Positions 35,376 through 45,273 of a stretch of 64,000 bases of DNA are shown here, one piece after another. Source of the stretch: Cognatishimia activa (GTDB lineage Bacteria > Pseudomonadota > Alphaproteobacteria > Rhodobacterales > Rhodobacteraceae); assembly GCF_001458335.1 (NCBI RefSeq), contig NZ_CYTO01000009.1, positions 531,129 through 595,128 of the forward strand. Direction: 5' to 3'. The notes below the pieces were generated by a model, which saw only the letters and a list, made by a program, of their open reading frames with translations, ran no database searches and was not told where the DNA came from. The first letter of the stretch is position 1. The number at the start of each line of letters is the position of its first letter. The translations under genes were made by a program, and so were the position numbers.

Positions 35376-36379
35376 TGCGCATCGCCACGTATAATGTGGA
35401 ATGGTTTACGAACCTCTTTGATGAAGAAAATCAATTGGTTCTGGATGACAGTTGGTCCGCGCGCCATGACGTGACAAAGCGCCAACAGGTCGAGGCGCTG
35501 GGGATTGTGTTCACGGCCTTAGACGCGGATGCGATTTTGGTGGTGGAAGCGCCGGACCAGAACAGCAAACGCGCGACGGTCCCTGCGCTTGAGAATTTTG
35601 CGAAAGGCTTTGGTTTGCGTGCAAGAGAGGCTGTGATCGGCTTCTCAAACGACACACAGCAAGAATTGGCCTTGCTTTATGACCCAGACGTCCTGACCGC
35701 GCGACATGATGCAGTCAGCAGCTTGGACGCCCCGCGATTTGACCAGCAGTTTCAGATTGACCTCGACGTAGATGAACGCGCGGATGCGGTGGTTTTTTCA
35801 AAACCGCCGCTTGAACTTGCCTTAACCACAAAGGCGGGGCGTGACCTTCGCTTTATTGGTGCACATCTGAAGTCCAAGGCCCCCCATGGCGCTCGCAACC
35901 GCGATGACGTCATGCGTATTTCCATCGCCAACCGTCGCAAACAATTGGCTCAGGCCATTTGGCTGCGTCGACGGGTTGTACAGCATCTGAAAAATGGGGA
36001 ATCTCTGATCCTTGCAGGCGACCTCAATGATGGTCCGGGGCTGGATGAATATGAGGATCTGTTTGGGCGTTCATCGGTCGAGATTATCCTGGGAGAGCAG
36101 GGCGAGGATTGCCTGCACGACCCCCATGCACGGGCCGCTTTAGGCCGGAGACTGGGAGCGCAGCCAACGACATCTCGGTTCTTTATTGAAAAAGAAAACA
36201 GATACTTACAGGCACTTTTGGACTACATCATGGTGTCTGCTGATCTTAGGGCTTTCGGGCCGAAATGGCGTATCTGGCACCCATTTGAAGACCACGCATG
36301 TTACCGCCTACCAGAGCTGCGAGAGGCGCTTTTGACCGCTTCGGACCATTTTCCTGTTACAATGGATATCGATATTTGA
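35372..36379 (+). CDS. Endonuclease/exonuclease/phosphatase family hydrolase
   Basis: A 335-residue EEP-fold protein. Motifs in order: MRIATYNVEWF at the start, VVEAPDQN (the metal-binding Glu), FIGAHLKSK, ILAGDLNDGPG and ASDHFPVTMDI near the end. These are the Asn/Glu/Asp/His set of the DNase I-exonuclease III-phosphodiesterase superfamily. Whether it cuts nucleic acid or phospho-lipid/sugar substrates cannot be told. Its ATG overlaps the J-domain gene stop (ATGA); an ATG immediately after is the alternative. Confidence 0.88.
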   Translation: MMRIATYNVEWFTNLFDEENQLVLDDSWSARHDVTKRQQVEALGIVFTALDADAILVVEAPDQNSKRATVPALENFAKGFGLRAREAVIGFSNDTQQELALLYDPDVLTARHDAVSSLDAPRFDQQFQIDLDVDERADAVVFSKPPLELALTTKAGRDLRFIGAHLKSKAPHGARNRDDVMRISIANRRKQLAQAIWLRRRVVQHLKNGESLILAGDLNDGPGLDEYEDLFGRSSVEIILGEQGEDCLHDPHARAALGRRLGAQPTTSRFFIEKENRYLQALLDYIMVSADLRAFGPKWRIWHPFEDHACYRLPELREALLTASDHFPVTMDIDI

Positions 36380-36409
36380 ATTGAAACTGGCCTTTGAAGG
36401 ACCCAGATC

Positions 36410-36766
36410 ATGTCCATGAAGAGATTTATTTTTTGCCTGTCCCTCAGTCTTGCAACCCCGGCCATTGCTGCTGAGGAAGAAGACGGAAAGTCCCTGATGC
36501 AGCAGGGTGCCGAGCTTTTCTTTAAGGGGCTGACGGAGCAGATGGAGCCAGCGATTGAAGACCTCAAAACGCTGACCGAGGATATGGGCCCAGAGCTTCT
36601 TGAATTCTTCTCTAGCATGGGGCCAGCACTTGGCGAACTGTTGGAAGAGGTGGAAGACTGGAGCGTTTATGAGCGCCCGGAAATGCTCCCCAATGGCGAT
36701 ATCATTATTCGGAGAAAGCCTGATACCGAGGCCGAGGCGGATGATGAGGGTGTCGTCGACCTTTAA
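36410..36766 (+). CDS. Secreted acidic protein of unknown function
   Basis: A 118-residue protein with a signal peptide at 1-21 (MSMKRFIFCLSLSLATPAIA) and an acidic helical mature region (LFFKGLTEQMEPAIEDLKTL), followed by ERPEMLPNGDIIIRRKP and an acidic tail. No enzyme motif is present; I know similar short proteins in Rhodobacteraceae that carry a misleading AAA-ATPase label, and no Walker motif is seen here. AAGGA precedes the ATG. It overlaps the convergent Ppx stop by 4 bases. Confidence 0.75.
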   Translation: MSMKRFIFCLSLSLATPAIAAEEEDGKSLMQQGAELFFKGLTEQMEPAIEDLKTLTEDMGPELLEFFSSMGPALGELLEEVEDWSVYERPEMLPNGDIIIRRKPDTEAEADDEGVVDL

Positions 36767-38301
36767 AGGCTGATCACCTCAAGGTCAGCGCCCATCGCAT
36801 CAGCCAATGACTTCAGCCGCGCCGCGGCGACTTCTCCGTAAAGCGAAGCGGCAGAAGCAGGCAGGGTGAGTTTCAACGCTCCTTTGTCCGGATCGTAGTC
36901 GAACTGACCGGTCTCTGCGTTTTTCTTCATCCAAAGCATTGCGCCGAACCGCATGGCTTTGCCCAGAATCTCGGCCTGTTGGATTTCTTCGTCAGACAGC
37001 AGCGAAATCAGCTCTTCAAACCGAGTGCCTTCGCGTTTGTTCCGGTAGCGGTGCAGCAAAGCAAGACCCAGTGCAACGCGTTCATCATGCCCCAAGCCCC
37101 CCAGATTGGCGCGGGTTGCGTAGTCAAAACAGGTTTCTGCGCGGTAATCAGGATGCGCGCGCCAACTGACGTCATGCAGCAAGCAGGCGGCTTTGATAAT
37201 GCGCAAACGCGCACGGCCTGCATCTGGAAAGAGGGGGCGCACAAAATCAAACAGGGATTTGCCAAATCCCGGCAAGCGCGCGTCCTTGCTTTCAGCAAAG
37301 CGGCAGGCTTCGATTAGCGGATCCCGATCGCGCAGCTTGTCTGACATCTGCTCATACAGCATGCCTTCGCGGATCCCGTAAGACGAAATGGCGATGTCGT
37401 GGGGATCAAAGCGTTCACAAACGCCGATCAGCACCTCAATCGCCATCGGAATTAGCGACATACGCAGCGAGGATACACCACAGCGTTGGCGCAGCTCTTC
37501 TGGATCAAAGGCTTGAATATAGGCGGCCGTTTTGCGGATGTCTTCGGCGCTCATGCGATATTCATGTAGAACCCGTAGGGGGTAGTTGCGGCGCTCCATA
37601 TCAATGCGGGCAATGGCGCGCCAAGAGCCACCGACAAGGAACAAACGGTCTTCTTGCTCGCCCATCTTCTCTTTGAGCTGATCTAGCGTTTCGCGAATAT
37701 AGGCCGCGCGGCCCTCAGCGCCGCCAGCCACATCGCGCAGTTTCAGGGGACCAAGAGCGGAGGTTACGCGTTTGCCAATTTTACCATGGCTCATTTCGGC
37801 GAGTTCCATGGAGGAGCCGCCAATATCGCAGACCAAACCATAAGAACCGGGCCAGCCGAGCAGGACGCCCTGTGCCGAAAGACGCGCTTCTTCTTCACCA
37901 TCGATGACATGGATGTTCAGGCCGGTTTCACGCAGTACATCGGCGCAGAACTCTGGTCCGTCCTCTGCCTCGCGCACGGCGGCGGTTGCCACAGCAGTCA
38001 GCGGGTCATCACAGATATTGGATGCAATTTCTTGGAAACGTTTCAAGGCGTTAAGGGCGCGTTCGCGGCCTTCAGGATTCAGTTTGCCCGTGTCAGAAAG
38101 ACCCGCACCAAGGGAACACATGATCTTTTCATTATAGAAATAGGCAGGGCTACGCGCCGCGCCATCAAACACAACAAGGCGGACTGAGTTTGAGCCAACA
38201 TCGACCACCCCCACACGAGAGAGTTTGCGCGCTGCGGCATCTTCAAAGATAGGGCGGCCAAAGACCCCCCAATCCTGTGTGGACTCACCGGTTCCGTCCA
38301 T
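36763..38301 (-). CDS. ppx: Ppx/GppA family exopolyphosphatase
   Basis: A 512-residue phosphatase. The ASKHA nucleotide-fold phosphate loops are GVVDVGSNSVRLVVFDG at about 31-47 and LVCDIGGSSMELAEM near 140; the C-terminal third carries an HD-like helical domain (ACLLHDVSWRAHPDY, GHDERVALGLALLHRY). This is the Ppx2/GppA-type enzyme that shortens polyphosphate or hydrolyses pppGpp. It lies 91 bases downstream of polyphosphate kinase on the same strand, so both directions of polyphosphate turnover are encoded together. Confidence 0.92.
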   Translation of the reverse strand: MDGTGESTQDWGVFGRPIFEDAAARKLSRVGVVDVGSNSVRLVVFDGAARSPAYFYNEKIMCSLGAGLSDTGKLNPEGRERALNALKRFQEIASNICDDPLTAVATAAVREAEDGPEFCADVLRETGLNIHVIDGEEEARLSAQGVLLGWPGSYGLVCDIGGSSMELAEMSHGKIGKRVTSALGPLKLRDVAGGAEGRAAYIRETLDQLKEKMGEQEDRLFLVGGSWRAIARIDMERRNYPLRVLHEYRMSAEDIRKTAAYIQAFDPEELRQRCGVSSLRMSLIPMAIEVLIGVCERFDPHDIAISSYGIREGMLYEQMSDKLRDRDPLIEACRFAESKDARLPGFGKSLFDFVRPLFPDAGRARLRIIKAACLLHDVSWRAHPDYRAETCFDYATRANLGGLGHDERVALGLALLHRYRNKREGTRFEELISLLSDEEIQQAEILGKAMRFGAMLWMKKNAETGQFDYDPDKGALKLTLPASAASLYGEVAAARLKSLADAMGADLEVISL

Positions 38302-38392
38302 GAATCACCCCGTCTCGACCTTTGTGACGTTTTTGTAAGATGCGTCAGGGCTTTAGCTGCGTCAATGCGGTGATTGCGGGCTTTGGTATTGG

Positions 38393-40564
38393 TCAGTTTG
38401 TGTGGGTTAGTTTTGGTACATCCGCTGCGCCAGCAGATCCTCGACCTGAGAGCGACGGGTTTTCCATGAAGAACCGGTGGCAGTTAAAGGCGAATTGTCC
38501 TTCGGGCACCGGCTGGCGGTCAAAACTGCCGTCCGCATTCATCACCCAGCTTTGGGCCACATCCGCAAGGTTGGCGGCCATCACCTGGCTGACAATCTGC
38601 GCTTTCACGGTGGGGTTTTTCACTTCGACCAAAGTTTCCACGCGACGATTGAGGTTGCGTCCCATCCAGTCGGCCGACGAAATAAAGACCTCAGCCTGTT
38701 TTGAGGGCAGCCCGTGGCCATTGCCGAAACAGGCAATCCGGCTGTGTTCAAGGAAACGCCCAACGATGGATTTCACGCGAATATTCTCGGACAAGCCTTT
38801 GATACCAGGTCGCAATCCACAAATCCCGCGCACAACCAGGCTGATCTTTACGCCCGCTTGTGACGCAGCATAAAGCGCATCAATGACTTCTGGTTCGATC
38901 AACGAGTTCATCTTCGCCCAGATTTCCGCAGGACGTCCAGCTTTCGCGTGTTCCGCTTCCGCTTGGATCTTCTTAATCAATGTCGACTTCAAAGAGTGCG
39001 GTGAGATGGCGAGGTTTTCCAAACTGTCCGGCTGTACATAGCCTGAGAGGTAGTTAAAGACCTTGGTCGCATCGCGACCCAGCGCGTCATCACAGGTGAA
39101 GAAGCTGAGGTCAGTATAAATCTTCGCGGTAATCGGGTGATAGTTTCCGGTGCCGTAGTGGGTGTAAGTGACCAGCCGGTCTCCTTCTCGGCGCACGACG
39201 GTCGAAACCTTTGCGTGGGTTTTCCAATCGGTGAACCCATACACCACATGAGCGCCGGCGCGTTCGAGTCGGCGGGACTGACGAATGTTGGCGGCCTCAT
39301 CAAAGCGCGCTTTCAGTTCAACAAGAGCGGTCACCGATTTGCCGTCTTCCGCGGCTTCACAAAGCGCTTCCACGATAGGGGAGTGATTGGAGGTCCGGTA
39401 AAGCGTCTGCTTGATCGCCACAACGTTAGGGTCGCGTGCTGCCTGTGTCAGGAAACGCACCACCATGTCAAACGTCTCATAAGGGTGATGCAGAAGCATG
39501 TCTTTTTGTTTGATCGCAGCAAACATATCGCCGCCGTGGTCCTGAACGCGTTCTGGCACCCGTGGGGTAAAGGATGGCCACAGAAGGTCTGGGCGCTCAT
39601 CCAAGACCAGTTCTTTCAGGTCTGCGATGCCGATCATGCCTTCGATCTCAACCACTTCCTGCTCTGTGACGTGCAGCTCGTCCATGATCAATGATTGCAA
39701 CGACTTCGGCGCGTTGGCGGACATTTTCATGCGCACCACTTCACCGCGGCGACGGCGTTTCAGGGCGACTTCAAACTCGCGCACCAAGTCCTCGGCTTCT
39801 TCTTCCACTTCAAGATCACTGTCGCGCAAGACGCGGAAGGTACAATGGCCTTTGGCTTTGTAGCCGGGGAATAGGCTGTCCAGATGCAATAGCAGCAGGT
39901 CTTCCAGCGGCAGGAACCGTAGTTGGTCGCCGTCACTTGGCAGTTGCACAAACCTGTCGATCTGTTGCGGAATTGGCAGCAGCGCTTGCAAGACACGCTT
40001 GTTCTTCTTGCGCTCCAGTTCCAGCGCAAGCGAGTAGCCCAAATTCGGAATAAACGGGAACGGGTGCGCCGGGTCGATCGCCAATGGAGACAGGACCGGG
40101 AACACTTTGTTCAAAAAGAAGGCTTCGAGGAAGGACTTGTCGTCCTTCGTGACATCCTTGTGGCCAAGAAGGGCAATGTTGTTTTCGCCAAGCTCAGCGC
40201 GCAGAGCCAAGAAAATGCTTTGCTGGGATTGCATCAAATTGCGCGCGTCTTGGTCAATCAACGCCAGTTGTTCTTGCGGAGTGAGACCGTCTTGGCCGGG
40301 CGTCGTGTTACCTTCACGATGCAACTCTCGCAAACCGGCCACACGCACCGTGTAGAACTCGTCCAAGTTCGCCGCTGAAATCGACAGAAAGCGCAACCGC
40401 TCCAGCAAAGGCACAGCCGTATTCTCAGCTTCTTCTAAGACCCGCCAGTTGAAGCTGAGCCAGCTCAGCTCGCGATTAAAGAACCGCGATGGACCGGTGA
40501 GGTCCAGTTCAGGCATGTCTACTGGGTTGGGGAAGTCGGATTTCAGAAAGTCTGCGTGAGTCAT
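38393..40564 (-). CDS. ppk: Polyphosphate kinase 1
   Basis: A 723-residue kinase that makes polyphosphate from ATP. Visible PPK1 blocks: [20 protein letters not shown] (N-domain), [35 protein letters not shown], and [20 protein letters not shown] with the phosphorylated-histidine KTHAK, then [10 protein letters not shown] and [17 protein letters not shown]. The start [10 protein letters not shown] gives normal length; the frame is open to 40840 but those extra residues look non-coding. No good ribosome site precedes the start. Confidence 0.95.
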   Translation of the reverse strand: MTHADFLKSDFPNPVDMPELDLTGPSRFFNRELSWLSFNWRVLEEAENTAVPLLERLRFLSISAANLDEFYTVRVAGLRELHREGNTTPGQDGLTPQEQLALIDQDARNLMQSQQSIFLALRAELGENNIALLGHKDVTKDDKSFLEAFFLNKVFPVLSPLAIDPAHPFPFIPNLGYSLALELERKKNKRVLQALLPIPQQIDRFVQLPSDGDQLRFLPLEDLLLLHLDSLFPGYKAKGHCTFRVLRDSDLEVEEEAEDLVREFEVALKRRRRGEVVRMKMSANAPKSLQSLIMDELHVTEQEVVEIEGMIGIADLKELVLDERPDLLWPSFTPRVPERVQDHGGDMFAAIKQKDMLLHHPYETFDMVVRFLTQAARDPNVVAIKQTLYRTSNHSPIVEALCEAAEDGKSVTALVELKARFDEAANIRQSRRLERAGAHVVYGFTDWKTHAKVSTVVRREGDRLVTYTHYGTGNYHPITAKIYTDLSFFTCDDALGRDATKVFNYLSGYVQPDSLENLAISPHSLKSTLIKKIQAEAEHAKAGRPAEIWAKMNSLIEPEVIDALYAASQAGVKISLVVRGICGLRPGIKGLSENIRVKSIVGRFLEHSRIACFGNGHGLPSKQAEVFISSADWMGRNLNRRVETLVEVKNPTVKAQIVSQVMAANLADVAQSWVMNADGSFDRQPVPEGQFAFNCHRFFMENPSLSGRGSAGAADVPKLTHTN

Positions 40565-40664
40565 AAAGAGGGGTATGCCAATGGCCGGTAACGGGAAGAT
40601 GACAATACTAACGAGAGGGGCTGGGATGTCCAGATGGCTTAAGTCAGCCGGATTAAATCGTTTT

Positions 40665-41339
40665 TTACGATGTCTGTTTGCGGAGAAAGCGGCTGGCGAA
40701 TGCGCGTGTAATGGGCTTTTTCTCAGAAAGCGATGCCCGGTCAAGGTCTTCGACAAGCGCGCGAGCCGCCGCATAACTACGGTCGATTTGTTTGACCAAG
40801 AATGGGATCGTGTCGGGCGTCGGCACCAGTTGTCGGTCATTGAATAGTTTCGCCAGTAGCACGGATAGCAGCATGTCGTCGGGGTCTGACAGGGTCGCGG
40901 TCATAGTGCCTTGCATGCGGCTTTTTAGGTCGGGCAGAGTAAGGCCCCAGTGTTTTGGATCCTGCGTGCCGGTAAGCAACAGCGTGTTGCCTTCTGCAAG
41001 CGTGAGGTTGTGCAGGTGAAACAATGCGTCTTGCGCTGGCCCGTTCTCAGCAATCGCTTGAACATTCTCAACCGCGACAGGGCCCGATGCAAGTGACGGG
41101 ATGTCGGCGCTCTCCAAGTCGGTTGCGTCCAAGATCGCACCACCGCTTTGATTTGCCCACACATGCACCAAATGCGTTTTGCCGCTGCCTGCTGGTCCGG
41201 TGATAACCAATTTGCCGCTGCTCCAATTCGGCCAGTTTTCAACCAAAGCCACGGCCATGGCATTGGCGTCGGAAACGAAGAAATCATCTCGGCCCAGAGC
41301 GGGGCGCACTGGGAGGTCGAGGCTAAGCTGTTCTGCCAT
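40665..41339 (-). CDS. hdaA: DnaA regulatory protein HdaA
   Basis: A 224-residue DnaA-like AAA+ protein. The N-terminal QLSLDL (residues 4-9) is the beta-clamp binding motif of Hda proteins, Walker A is GPAGSGKTH near 49-57, and the sequence continues with the DnaA-type block [11 protein letters not shown]. Hda with the sliding clamp stimulates ATP hydrolysis on DnaA to prevent re-initiation. The stop of the upstream permease gene is one base away, so they are in one operon with ppk and ppx. Confidence 0.92.
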   Translation of the reverse strand: MAEQLSLDLPVRPALGRDDFFVSDANAMAVALVENWPNWSSGKLVITGPAGSGKTHLVHVWANQSGGAILDATDLESADIPSLASGPVAVENVQAIAENGPAQDALFHLHNLTLAEGNTLLLTGTQDPKHWGLTLPDLKSRMQGTMTATLSDPDDMLLSVLLAKLFNDRQLVPTPDTIPFLVKQIDRSYAAARALVEDLDRASLSEKKPITRAFASRFLRKQTS

Positions 41340-41340
41340 A

Positions 41341-42420
41341 TTAGTCGTCGCTGTCTTTCGCGGCTTTTCCGGCGATCCCCGTGTAAAGCCGGGATAGTTT
41401 GTATTGGTCAGCGCCGTAACGCACAAGCACGCCGATGGCGGCGGCCACAGGAACGGCGATCAACATGCCGACAAACCCAAACAAGGTGCCAAAAACTGAC
41501 AGCGCAAAGATCAGCCAAACCGGGTGTAGCCCGACGGAGTGGCCAACAAGTTTTGGTGTCAGCACATTGCCTTCTATGACTTGGCCCAACCCGAAGATAC
41601 CTGCAACAAGACCTAAGGATACCCAATCGCCCCAGAACTGGAAGAGGCCCAGTCCAATCGCCAATGCGCCGCCCACAAGCGCTCCGACATAAGGGATAAA
41701 GGTAATAAGTCCGGCCACGAAGCCGACCACGAGACCGAATTGCAGGCCGACGAGCATCAGCGCGATGGCATAGTAGGTACCAAGGATGAGACAAACCGTG
41801 CCCATGCCGCGCACAAAGCTGGCGAGGGTTTGGTCAACCTGACCTGCGAGCTCACGGATGATAGGCGCATGATCGAGCGGCAGGAGGCCATTGATCTTGG
41901 CGATCATATTGTCCCAGTCGAGCAATAGGTAGAATGCGACTACAGGGACGATGACCACCAGCATGACAACATTGAGCAAGGATGCGGCGGATGTGAGCGC
42001 AGTCTGCAACAGCGCGCCGCCGCGGGTCTGGACTTGTTCGCCAATGGCCAGCAACGCCTGATGTGCCGCGCTATCGGGCACAAAGAGCTGCGGGAAACGT
42101 TGGTTCAGGAACGCTTGCAGATCCCGCGCCAGATCAGGCGCAATCTGGATCAGGTTGGTGGCTTGTGATACCAAAGTGGGCACAACCGCCAAAATCATGA
42201 TTACAAAGAGTAAGAGCGCGACCAATGTAATAACGGTGGTCGCCGCTGCGCGAGAGAACCCCATGGTTTCCAAACGATCTGCGACTGGATCAAGGAAATA
42301 GGCAATTGCAGCGCCCATTGCGAAGGGAAGAATGACATCTCCTAAGAACCACAGGGCCACTAAGAAAACCGCGGAGGAGATACCCCAGTATTTGACCTGT
42401 TCTTGAACTGGCAATGCCAT
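41341..42420 (-). CDS. AI-2E family (PerM-like) transporter
   Basis: A 359-residue membrane protein with about eight hydrophobic segments. A large loop containing LNQRFPQLFVPDSAAHQALL lies near 110-150, and the C-terminal block GFVAGLITFIPYVGALVGG with VIEGNVLTPKLVGHSVGLHP is diagnostic of the AI-2 exporter/PerM family. Members have been linked to signal export, Na+/H+ exchange or permease roles; none is assured. It is first in the perM-hdaA-ppk-ppx gene run. Confidence 0.9.
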   Translation of the reverse strand: MALPVQEQVKYWGISSAVFLVALWFLGDVILPFAMGAAIAYFLDPVADRLETMGFSRAAATTVITLVALLLFVIMILAVVPTLVSQATNLIQIAPDLARDLQAFLNQRFPQLFVPDSAAHQALLAIGEQVQTRGGALLQTALTSAASLLNVVMLVVIVPVVAFYLLLDWDNMIAKINGLLPLDHAPIIRELAGQVDQTLASFVRGMGTVCLILGTYYAIALMLVGLQFGLVVGFVAGLITFIPYVGALVGGALAIGLGLFQFWGDWVSLGLVAGIFGLGQVIEGNVLTPKLVGHSVGLHPVWLIFALSVFGTLFGFVGMLIAVPVAAAIGVLVRYGADQYKLSRLYTGIAGKAAKDSDD

Positions 42421-42508
42421 GCGCGTGTCCCTGCAAACTTCTTTGCTTAGACATCGCCCATGGCATCAGATGTTTCAAGAGTGCGTCAAAACAATCTTGT
42501 TCTTGCTC

Positions 42509-43021
42509 TTAGTGGCAATCAGGGCGCTTACCCGGCAGCAGAACCTTGTCGATCACGTGGATCACGCCATTGTCGGCTTTGATATCTGCGATAATAACGT
42601 TCGCCATTTCACCGGTACCATCAGCGATGGATACACCGCCGCCATCTTTGGTGATGCACAGGCGCTCGGACGCCAGCACGGGCTTGAAATAGTTAGAGCC
42701 GCTTGGGATCATGCCAGCCGTGAGGTTGCGGTCATCTACGTGGTAGAGCAGCACATTTGTCAGGTCGCCCTTGTTCTCTGGCTTGAGCAGGGTGTCGACG
42801 GTCCCTTCAGGCAGAGCAGCAAACGCGTCGTTGAGGGGCGCGTAGACGGTGAATGGGCCCGGACCTTGCAGAGTTTCAACCAGACCGGCAGCGCTGACTG
42901 CTGCGACAAGTGTGGAGAAGCGATCATCGCCCACGGCGATATCAACGATAGTGTTGGATGCAACTGCGGACGAGCCAATGGTGGCGGCCACGATGGTGGC
43001 CGCAAGTTTCTTTGCGAACAT
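42509..43021 (-). CDS. Secreted fasciclin (FAS1) domain protein
   Basis: A 170-residue protein with a signal peptide at about 1-22 (MFAKKLAATIVAATIGSSAV) and one FAS1 domain. The H1 motif is FTVYAPLNDAFAALP and the H2 motif is VIHVIDKVLLP. FAS1 proteins mediate adhesion or bind surface polymers. The ATG at 43021 has GAGAGGAAA before it; an in-frame extension to 43051 lacks a site. It stands alone. Confidence 0.92.
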   Translation of the reverse strand: MFAKKLAATIVAATIGSSAVASNTIVDIAVGDDRFSTLVAAVSAAGLVETLQGPGPFTVYAPLNDAFAALPEGTVDTLLKPENKGDLTNVLLYHVDDRNLTAGMIPSGSNYFKPVLASERLCITKDGGGVSIADGTGEMANVIIADIKADNGVIHVIDKVLLPGKRPDCH

Positions 43022-43168
43022 AGTGATTTCCTCTCTGAACGCCGCACCCAATCCCCGAACTCAAGGAGCTGAGTTCATTCCCTAGGTGCAACTGTAAAGA
43101 GATACGCCATCTCGATCAGATTGGATCAAAAAATAATTTTGTGGCGCGTTAAGTCGTTGTTTTAGGTA

Positions 43169-43498
43169 TCAATCAACAGATGCGACGTCCGCCGCTGCGG
43201 CTTCATTGTCTGCCGCCACAGTCACACTGTATTCGCTAAATGCTATGTCACGAGTGGGTTTGACCGCTTCGTATTCGGGGCTCTTGAAAACCATGTCGAC
43301 GGCAGCGCGGCTTGGGTATTCGACAATAAACACCTTCTTGGCTGGGCGATGGCCAACCACAACTTCGTTAATGTCGAAAGTTTTTGTTATGACGGCGCCA
43401 GCGCGTTCCATGAGCGGACCTGTGACACGGAAATACTCTGCGAGCGCCATAGGCTCATCATCATTAAGAGTTACCATGGCTACCACAGTGACGGACAT
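43169..43498 (-). CDS. DUF1330-like (dimeric alpha-beta barrel) protein
   Basis: A 109-residue protein. The sequence MVTLNDDEPMALAEYFRVTG, RPAKKVFIVEYPSRAAVDMV and FKSPEYEAVKPTRDIAFSEY follows the ferredoxin-like fold of DUF1330 proteins (two beta-alpha-beta units, hydrophobic core V/F). AAGGAGC precedes the ATG. Possibly a stress or small-molecule-binding protein; function unknown. It follows the GlxA-type regulator gene on the same strand by 82 bases. Confidence 0.82.
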   Translation of the reverse strand: MSVTVVAMVTLNDDEPMALAEYFRVTGPLMERAGAVITKTFDINEVVVGHRPAKKVFIVEYPSRAAVDMVFKSPEYEAVKPTRDIAFSEYSVTVAADNEAAAADVASVD

Positions 43499-43580
43499 AG
43501 TTTGCTCCTTCTTTCGCGCTTCTCTTCTTCACCTAGAGCGATGGACGCACGGTGGCAATGGGGTTCGACCGACGATTTCG

Positions 43581-44633
43581 CTAGCTATCCTTTTGAGACA
43601 AGTCCCCATTCGAAAGCTCACCGAGGTTTTGACGGATGAACAACTCGCCGGACGAACCAAGTCTTTCTCTGTATTTTATTGGGGCGATCCCCATTGTTTT
43701 GCGAAAATCCCGCCTAAAGCTTTCTAAGGATCCAAACCCGCAGATGTCGCATATGTCTGCGAGGGATGTGTTACTTCCATCTAAGAGTTCCGCAGCGCGG
43801 GCCACGCGCTCGCTCTTGAGCCAATTCAGCGGTGTATTGCCCAGCTCTTCGTGAAAACGCCTTGCAAGAGTGCGCTCGCTTGTTCCGGCTGTCTGCGCCA
43901 TGCGCGCCAAGGGCCAGTCTTCGTTCAAGTGTGCGCGTACTTGGTCTTGTAACGCCGATAGGCCTGCACCAATCCGGGCTTTGGGTTCAGGACGCGGAAT
44001 GAATTGGCGTTGTCCGCCATCCCGTTGCGCCGGAAGCACCAAACGCCGTGCGACCGTTGCCGCGGCTGCTGCCCCATAGTCTTGCCGAATAATGTGAAGC
44101 CCAAGGTCAAGCCCCGCAGCGGAACCTGCAGAGGTGTAAATGCCGTCGCCCTCGACGAATAAGACATCCGGGTTCACGGTGATCTCTGGATACATTGCAG
44201 CTAACGTATCTGTATAGCGCCAATGGGTCGTCGCTGACTTGCCATTTAGCAGCCCCGCAGCTGCAAGTACGAATACACCCGAACAGATAGAGGCAATACG
44301 TGCGCCATTCTTATGAGCCGCTTGAAGCGCCTCACAAAGTTCTGCAGGAACAGGCGTTTCAGCGCCGCGCCAGCCGGGAACCACGATCAGGCTCGCATTG
44401 CGCAGCTTTGCTAGGTCGTGCTCTGCTTCAATGACAATTCCGCCGGTGGCCCGGATCGGCCCCGGATCAGCAGAGACTGTCGCGAAACTGTACCACTGTT
44501 CAAACTCCGGACGGGGAAGGGCAAAGAGTTCGACCGCAATCCCGAACTCGAACGTGCAAAGCCCGTCATAGGCCAAGACACAGACCAAAGGTGCATCAGA
44601 GGCGGTGCGCTGAAGGGTTGTCATGGTGTTCAT
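43581..44633 (-). CDS. GlxA family regulator (DJ-1/PfpI + AraC helix-turn-helix)
   Basis: A 350-residue regulator. The N-terminal DJ-1/PfpI-like domain has VVPGWRGAETPVPAELCEAL and ASICSGVFVLAAAGLLNGKS (the nucleophile-elbow cysteine), and the C-terminal AraC domain has LARMAQTAGTSERTLARRFH and ICGFGSLESFRRDFRKTMGI. Such regulators often control catabolism of quaternary amines or carnitine. Several in-frame starts lie close together (44639 TTG, 44633 ATG, 44624 ATG) with no clear ribosome site; I use 44633. Confidence 0.88.
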   Translation of the reverse strand: MNTMTTLQRTASDAPLVCVLAYDGLCTFEFGIAVELFALPRPEFEQWYSFATVSADPGPIRATGGIVIEAEHDLAKLRNASLIVVPGWRGAETPVPAELCEALQAAHKNGARIASICSGVFVLAAAGLLNGKSATTHWRYTDTLAAMYPEITVNPDVLFVEGDGIYTSAGSAAGLDLGLHIIRQDYGAAAAATVARRLVLPAQRDGGQRQFIPRPEPKARIGAGLSALQDQVRAHLNEDWPLARMAQTAGTSERTLARRFHEELGNTPLNWLKSERVARAAELLDGSNTSLADICDICGFGSLESFRRDFRKTMGIAPIKYRERLGSSGELFIRQNLGELSNGDLSQKDS

Positions 44634-44766
44634 TGGCAAAATTCACATTTCACATTTGATTTTCGCGATTGGCAGGAATTGACCGAACTATGTCAGTTCT
44701 GCCAATATCGCTGTTTTGGCAATCATGGCAAGTCTGTTTCAGAGATTTTGAACAGGAGACTGACCC

Positions 44767-45141
44767 ATGGCCCAAATGACCGATCTAACCGCCGCCATCG
44801 AAATGTATTTTGACGCGATCCATGATTGCGATGTCGAAAAGCTGAATACGGTCTTTCATCCAGCCTCCAGCCTGTTTGACGCAGATAATGGCAGCATCTT
44901 TGTCGAACCGATCGATAGCTTTAGTGAAGATGTGGCAGGGCGCGTGTCACCAGCCAGTGTCGGGCAGGCCATGGAGGCCGAGATCCTGATGATTGATTAC
45001 CTGTCTCCGCTCAGTGCAACGGTCAAAATCCGTATCCGTGCGCATAAGAACGTCTTTGTGGATCACCTCGGCTTTGTGAACGGCGAGAACGGTTGGCAGA
45101 TCGTGTCCAAGATCTGGCACCTAGAGCGGGTGATTGATTAA
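44767..45141 (+). CDS. NTF2-like (SnoaL/lumazine-type) small protein
   Basis: A 124-residue protein with the cone-shaped NTF2-like fold pattern: AAIEMYFDAIHDCDVEKLNT, FHPASSLF, and C-terminal VNGENGWQIVSKIWHLE. CAGGAGA lies before the ATG. Divergent from the GlxA-type regulator, so possibly controlled by it; function unknown. Confidence 0.85.
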   Translation: MAQMTDLTAAIEMYFDAIHDCDVEKLNTVFHPASSLFDADNGSIFVEPIDSFSEDVAGRVSPASVGQAMEAEILMIDYLSPLSATVKIRIRAHKNVFVDHLGFVNGENGWQIVSKIWHLERVID

Positions 45142-45273
45142 GCGAATACTTGTATGGAGGGGAGGAGAGGCGCGAAACTGTTTCTCTTCTCCCACATTGC
45201 GTCAACGATGCTTGCCTGTATGGGGACAAGCGCCTAAACGGGACATAACTTGAATTCAGACTTTGGAGCGAGC

